A stretch of DNA of 64,000 bases, taken from the NCBI GenBank assembly GCA_018873245.2, contig JAEMBT020000009.1:1178001-1242000 (forward strand), in the 5' to 3' direction. The position numbers and the translations under genes are program-made. Below are positions 60,478-64,000 of the stretch, one piece after another (within the stretch, counting starts at the first letter, position 1; the number at the start of each line of letters is the position of its first letter). The notes beneath the pieces were generated by a model, which worked only from the letters and a program-made list of their open reading frames with translations, had not been told where the DNA came from and did no database searches. The stretch comes from Archegozetes longisetosus (Eukaryota > Arthropoda > Arachnida > Sarcoptiformes > Trhypochthoniidae).

Positions 60478-60982
60478 GGGACATGGTAAAAGGAGAGACA
60501 ATGTATTTGTATGGAGAGACAGGAGAGACAATGTATTTTCTATGGAGAGACAATAAATTTCTATGGAGAGACAATACATTTCTATGGGGAGACAATATAA
60601 TTCTATGGAGAGATAGAGTCAGACGAGAGAGACAGAAGAGAATGGTTTTATATGTAGAGTAATGGCCAGTAATCTGACTCTCCCTGTCTCTCTCTCTCTC
60701 ACTGACTCTCTCTCTCTCTCTCTCTCCGTCTCTTCTGACTCTCTCCCTCTCTCTCTCTCTCTCCGTCTCTTTCTGACTCTCTCTGTCTCTCTCTCTCTCC
60801 GTCTCTCTTTCTGACTCTCTCCCTGTCTCTCTCTCTCTCTCCGTCTCTCTTTCTGACTCTCTCCCTGTCTCTCCATAGAATTATATTGTCTCCCCATAGA
60901 AATGTATTGTCTCTCCATAGAAAATACATTGTCTCTCCTGTCTCTCCATACAAATACATTGTCTCTCCTTTTACCATGTCCC
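60478..60982. mobile_element. foldback transposon with 9-bp target duplication (MULE-like)
   Basis: The element begins GGGACATGGTAAAAGGAGAG and ends with its exact complement. The arms (about 60478-60612 and 60868-60982) are built of GAGACAAT-containing tandem units, each with CTATGGAGAGACAAT. The core (60683-60867) is a CT-rich simple repeat. The nine bases CTAAATATT flank it directly on both sides (60469-60477 and 60983-60991). Target duplications of 9-11 bases with long inverted ends are typical of Mutator-like elements. It encodes no transposase, so it is non-autonomous. Confidence 0.85.
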
Positions 60983-60991
60983 CTAAATATT

Positions 60992-61528
60992 GCGCGTCAA
61001 ATCTAAAATTACTGGACTGTTCCTCAATTAGATATTGATTATCAAAGACCGAGAAATATCAAATAAAGTCAAATAATTTAACAGGATATGTAAGACCAAC
61101 ATAATGGAGAAAATACTCTGAAATATATATGTTAACTGAGTGTTTGGACTCCGGTTCTTCACATATCCGTTCAAATATTAATACTATTAGAGGTGAATAA
61201 CAAACAAAAAGGTAAGAATCAATTTTTAAGTTTTAGACATATTAAGTCAGTCAATAAGTCCTCAACTTATAATCCATTGACTACAGTGTATAAGAGTTTG
61301 ACAAATTATTGACTAACTGATAATTTTTTTCATAAAAATTATCTTATAGAATGTCAAAAAAACTAATTGGACTAGAAAAAAATACTACCGATTTAAAGTT
61401 CAATAAACAGTTAAAATATTTTTAGAAATGAGATCATGAGCTAATAATTTAAAGATTTCTTTTTTACTTTTCAAATGACTTTAACATTTTACGTAAGCAT
61501 TTTGACCAAATAAGATATGAACATGACT
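60992..61528. other. spacer downstream of SEL1L-like gene
   Basis: Holds the 3' flank of the SEL1L-like gene. No feature is called. Confidence 0.5.
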
Positions 61529-63562
61529 TTAGGCTAATCTAAGCTTCCAATAAACAATGAAACCCAATATATTCGCCAAGACTGTTACCAAGTACAAGTC
61601 CCACCTAGGTCCCAACCAATTCCTAGTACTGAATAAGCATTGCATAAACGAATTCAGCCAAGAGACAACCTTATACTTAATTCTGGTCAAAGCCACCGGA
61701 ACTGCAGCTTCACTACTGACCCGTTCGGCCAAATCGTAATAAATTTTAGCCAAACGATAATCTTGTTTCAAGCCCAAACCATTTACATGCATATAACCCA
61801 AATTGAACAAAGCCCGAGCATTATATTTGGTTTCAGAGGCCTTCTTGTACTGATAGGCAGCCCTTTGATAATCAATTTTAGTCCCATAGCCATAATATTG
61901 ATAGTCTCCAAGTTTGACGCGAGCCATAGAATATCCTTGAATTGCAGACCGAGTCCAATACAAGAACGCAAGTTTATGTCTCTGATTCTTATCAAATAAT
62001 TCTTTCAAGTCATGATTTTCTAGAATAAAGGCTGCATTACTTGATGCAGATTCAAAGCCTAATTCAGAAAGAAATGCGTATTTGATAAATGCTTGAACTA
62101 TTTTTCCACTTCTATAATGATCGTAAGCTTCCTTCAATATTGATGCACAAAATCCTCTTTCAGCAACACTCTTAAACAGTTCGACGGCTCTACTACAAGA
62201 TCGAACAGTTCCTCTACCGACATCGTGCATTTGAGCCAGATTATAGAGACCCAAGACATGATTAGATTTCGAAGCCATCAAAAAGTACTTATAAGCCATC
62301 TGATAATCACGAGCGACACCAAAACCATTCAAATACATCAGTCCTAACTGGAGTTGTCCTTCGACCCACCCCTGTTTAGCAGACTGTGAAAAATAGTCAA
62401 ATGCTTTACCAAAATCAGCATCAACTCCTTTGCCGTACAGATACATGAGTCCGAGACCACTTTGACCGACAGGATTGCCTTTTTCTGCAGCCGATTCAAA
62501 GTATTGAAGGGCTCTGTCGTAGATTGGCTTGACTTCGTGATTGCCTTCCAAATAGATTTTACCCAAGAATGCGATTGCGTTTCCATTTCCAGCTTTAGCT
62601 GCGTTTCGAAAAAAATTCAATGCCTTTTTTGGGTCTCGATCGACACCGTGTCCCCCATGATAGTAAAGCTGTCCTAATCCGACCTGTGCTGCGACATCGC
62701 CCTTCTTGGCCAAAAACCGGTAATACTGTATTAGATCTTTATCTAATATCTTATAATTAGATCCTGGGTTTTCAGTCTCATCCAATAAACGATTATTTTG
62801 AATAATGGCGCTGCCAGTAGTAGGTACTTCTTCGACAACATCTGTGGCTATTTTTCGGTAACAATCGAGCGCTTTTTCACAACTAGTCAAGACTGATATC
62901 CCATATTTGTGTCTGAATCCGAGTGCCATTTGTCCTAAAATGTTGCCATTAATCGCAGCGAATTCGTAATACATCGTTGCTCTTGATGGGCTTTTAGCTA
63001 CTCCTAAGCCAATTGAATGCATGAATCCTAAGAATAATTGGGCGCTTGAACTCTGATTTATCTGTAAGCTTTCAAAATAACTTTTCGCAACTTTGATATC
63101 AATAGGTAGATAGTCTCCAAACAGATGGGATTTGGCGACCATTTCCTTAGCTTTTCGATGGTTCAGTTTTGCTGATTCTTGTAATAGAGTATAGGCTTTC
63201 TTATAATTAGCTTTACTATTATTGAGCAATGATAAGGCCTTTTCATATAAACTGATCGCATGTTTCTCTTTCTTTATTATTTTATTTCTGATCTTTTCAT
63301 CAAATATGTTGCTATAGATCGTCATATTAGAGGATTGGACTCTTTTCTCTTTGTCTTCTATGGATGCTTTGCCACTAATGTGTTTGCCATCTTTTTCTGT
63401 AATTACTTTCTGACTGCTTCCCTCGACTACAAAATATCTTCTGTTTATACCATGAGCTTTATTCTTGTTATTCTTAGCTTTGACTTGGTTATCTCTACCA
63501 ATAATCACTGAGAAACAGCACAAAAGTAATGTAAGTCCTATTAAACATTTTGATCCATTCAT
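61529..63562 (-). CDS. Sel1L: SEL1L/Hrd3-like ER-associated degradation adaptor
   Basis: A single uninterrupted 677-codon frame. A signal peptide (CLIGLTLLLCCFSVIIG) is followed by about 90 low-complexity Lys-rich residues, then a long run of Sel1-like repeats. Typical units are AQVGLGQLYYHGGHGVDRDP and GQLQLGLMYLNGFGVARDY, each a pair of helices with conserved Ala/Gly/Leu. A C-terminal transmembrane helix (LYLVTVLANILGFIVYW) leaves only a few cytosolic residues. SEL1L/Hrd3 sits in the ER membrane, recruits misfolded glycoproteins and stabilises the Hrd1 ubiquitin ligase. It is shorter than human SEL1L (794 residues), has no visible fibronectin type II domain and lacks the Pro-rich cytosolic tail. 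The absence of introns, in a window where every other intact gene is split, is notable. The ATG at 63562 is supported by the signal peptide. Confidence 0.93.
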   Translation of the reverse strand: MNGSKCLIGLTLLLCCFSVIIGRDNQVKAKNNKNKAHGINRRYFVVEGSSQKVITEKDGKHISGKASIEDKEKRVQSSNMTIYSNIFDEKIRNKIIKKEKHAISLYEKALSLLNNSKANYKKAYTLLQESAKLNHRKAKEMVAKSHLFGDYLPIDIKVAKSYFESLQINQSSSAQLFLGFMHSIGLGVAKSPSRATMYYEFAAINGNILGQMALGFRHKYGISVLTSCEKALDCYRKIATDVVEEVPTTGSAIIQNNRLLDETENPGSNYKILDKDLIQYYRFLAKKGDVAAQVGLGQLYYHGGHGVDRDPKKALNFFRNAAKAGNGNAIAFLGKIYLEGNHEVKPIYDRALQYFESAAEKGNPVGQSGLGLMYLYGKGVDADFGKAFDYFSQSAKQGWVEGQLQLGLMYLNGFGVARDYQMAYKYFLMASKSNHVLGLYNLAQMHDVGRGTVRSCSRAVELFKSVAERGFCASILKEAYDHYRSGKIVQAFIKYAFLSELGFESASSNAAFILENHDLKELFDKNQRHKLAFLYWTRSAIQGYSMARVKLGDYQYYGYGTKIDYQRAAYQYKKASETKYNARALFNLGYMHVNGLGLKQDYRLAKIYYDLAERVSSEAAVPVALTRIKYKVVSWLNSFMQCLFSTRNWLGPRWDLYLVTVLANILGFIVYWKLRLA

Positions 63563-64000
63563 TATTTTGAATTTTATCTTTTATTTCTTAAATCTGAATG
63601 ACTATTACTTTACTATCGAACAACTTGGAAAAACATTCAAACAAAGATTTTATGAGTATTTTTCAAATGAATTCGTAGTGTATTTTAACGATCTTATATT
63701 CTTTAAAGTATTATGATTAGTATTGTTGTGGCGCGACCTTCTATAGACTTAATATATTCTTCTAATCAATTATTTTGATCAGACACAGAATTTTAAAAAA
63801 TTTTAATTTCTAGTATCTAATCTGGTTTTATAAAATTTCTCAAACTGTTTCCCGGCTTGAAGCTAAAAAGCAATAAAACTTTAGAAATTCTTATTTTCAT
63901 AAAAGTACGCATTAGTTTGAAAAATGAATCTATAAAACACATTATCTTTTATATAAGTATTAATGCTCTCCACAAATATATAGACTAAATATCGATATAA
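63563..64000. other. upstream flank of the SEL1L-like gene
   Basis: Should contain the SEL1L-like promoter. AT-rich, with no element I can call. Confidence 0.5.

Noticed and set aside
60478..60982. CRISPR-like array because of regularly repeated GAGACAAT units
   Set aside because: Repeats are short, contiguous and mirrored as inverted arms around a microsatellite, with a 9-base target duplication. This is a foldback transposon in eukaryotic DNA.
61557..62677. Several 60-119 codon frames on either strand inside the SEL1L-like gene
   Set aside because: All are alternative-frame or antisense readings of a repetitive, conserved coding region.

Overview
The window reads as a piece of nuclear DNA from an animal, most likely an arthropod and plausibly a mite. 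It is very AT-rich. Genes are split by short GT-AG introns (many only 54-160 bases), and the protein set is typical of arthropods: a CYP4-clan P450, a GMC oxidoreductase, an NRF-6 type acyltransferase, an acid lipase, an ionotropic receptor and a GAF-type phosphodiesterase. The presence of a secreted GH32 fructosidase, a family known in some arthropods (for example spider mites) as a bacterial acquisition, points the same way. The species cannot be fixed from sequence alone.

Layout. 1-11 kb is gene-poor and holds a TA-flanked MITE and transposase/retroelement remnants. 11.3-12.1 kb (minus) has the first three transmembrane helices of a peptide-type GPCR. 14.6-17.5 kb is a striking double palindrome: a 99% identical inverted repeat, followed by a tail-to-tail inverted duplication of an unrecognised three-exon gene for a small membrane protein. 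20.6-22.8 kb holds an ionotropic receptor gene with a frame break. 23-29.6 kb is a graveyard of transposase pieces, foldback elements and a methyltransferase fragment. 32.6-33.6 kb encodes an unusual coiled-coil protein with two tandem LC8-like dynein light chain domains. 34.4-37.7 kb is a complete eight-exon CYP4 P450, and 40.2-41.9 kb a two-exon GH32 enzyme. From 43.3 kb onward all genes are on the minus strand: a PDE5/11-type phosphodiesterase, a GMC oxidoreductase, an acid lipase, an NRF-6-like acyltransferase and a SEL1L/Hrd3-like ERAD protein. Between the last two sits a foldback transposon with a perfect 9-bp target duplication.

The genes do not form one pathway. Several (P450, GH32, GMC enzyme, lipase, NRF-6) would act on diet-derived or lipid substrates through the secretory pathway or ER, but that grouping is inference.

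Limits: exon joins were worked out by eye from splice motifs, reading phase and family conservation. Several genes show single-base frame breaks, some in homopolymers, so assembly error is a live alternative to pseudogenisation in those cases.
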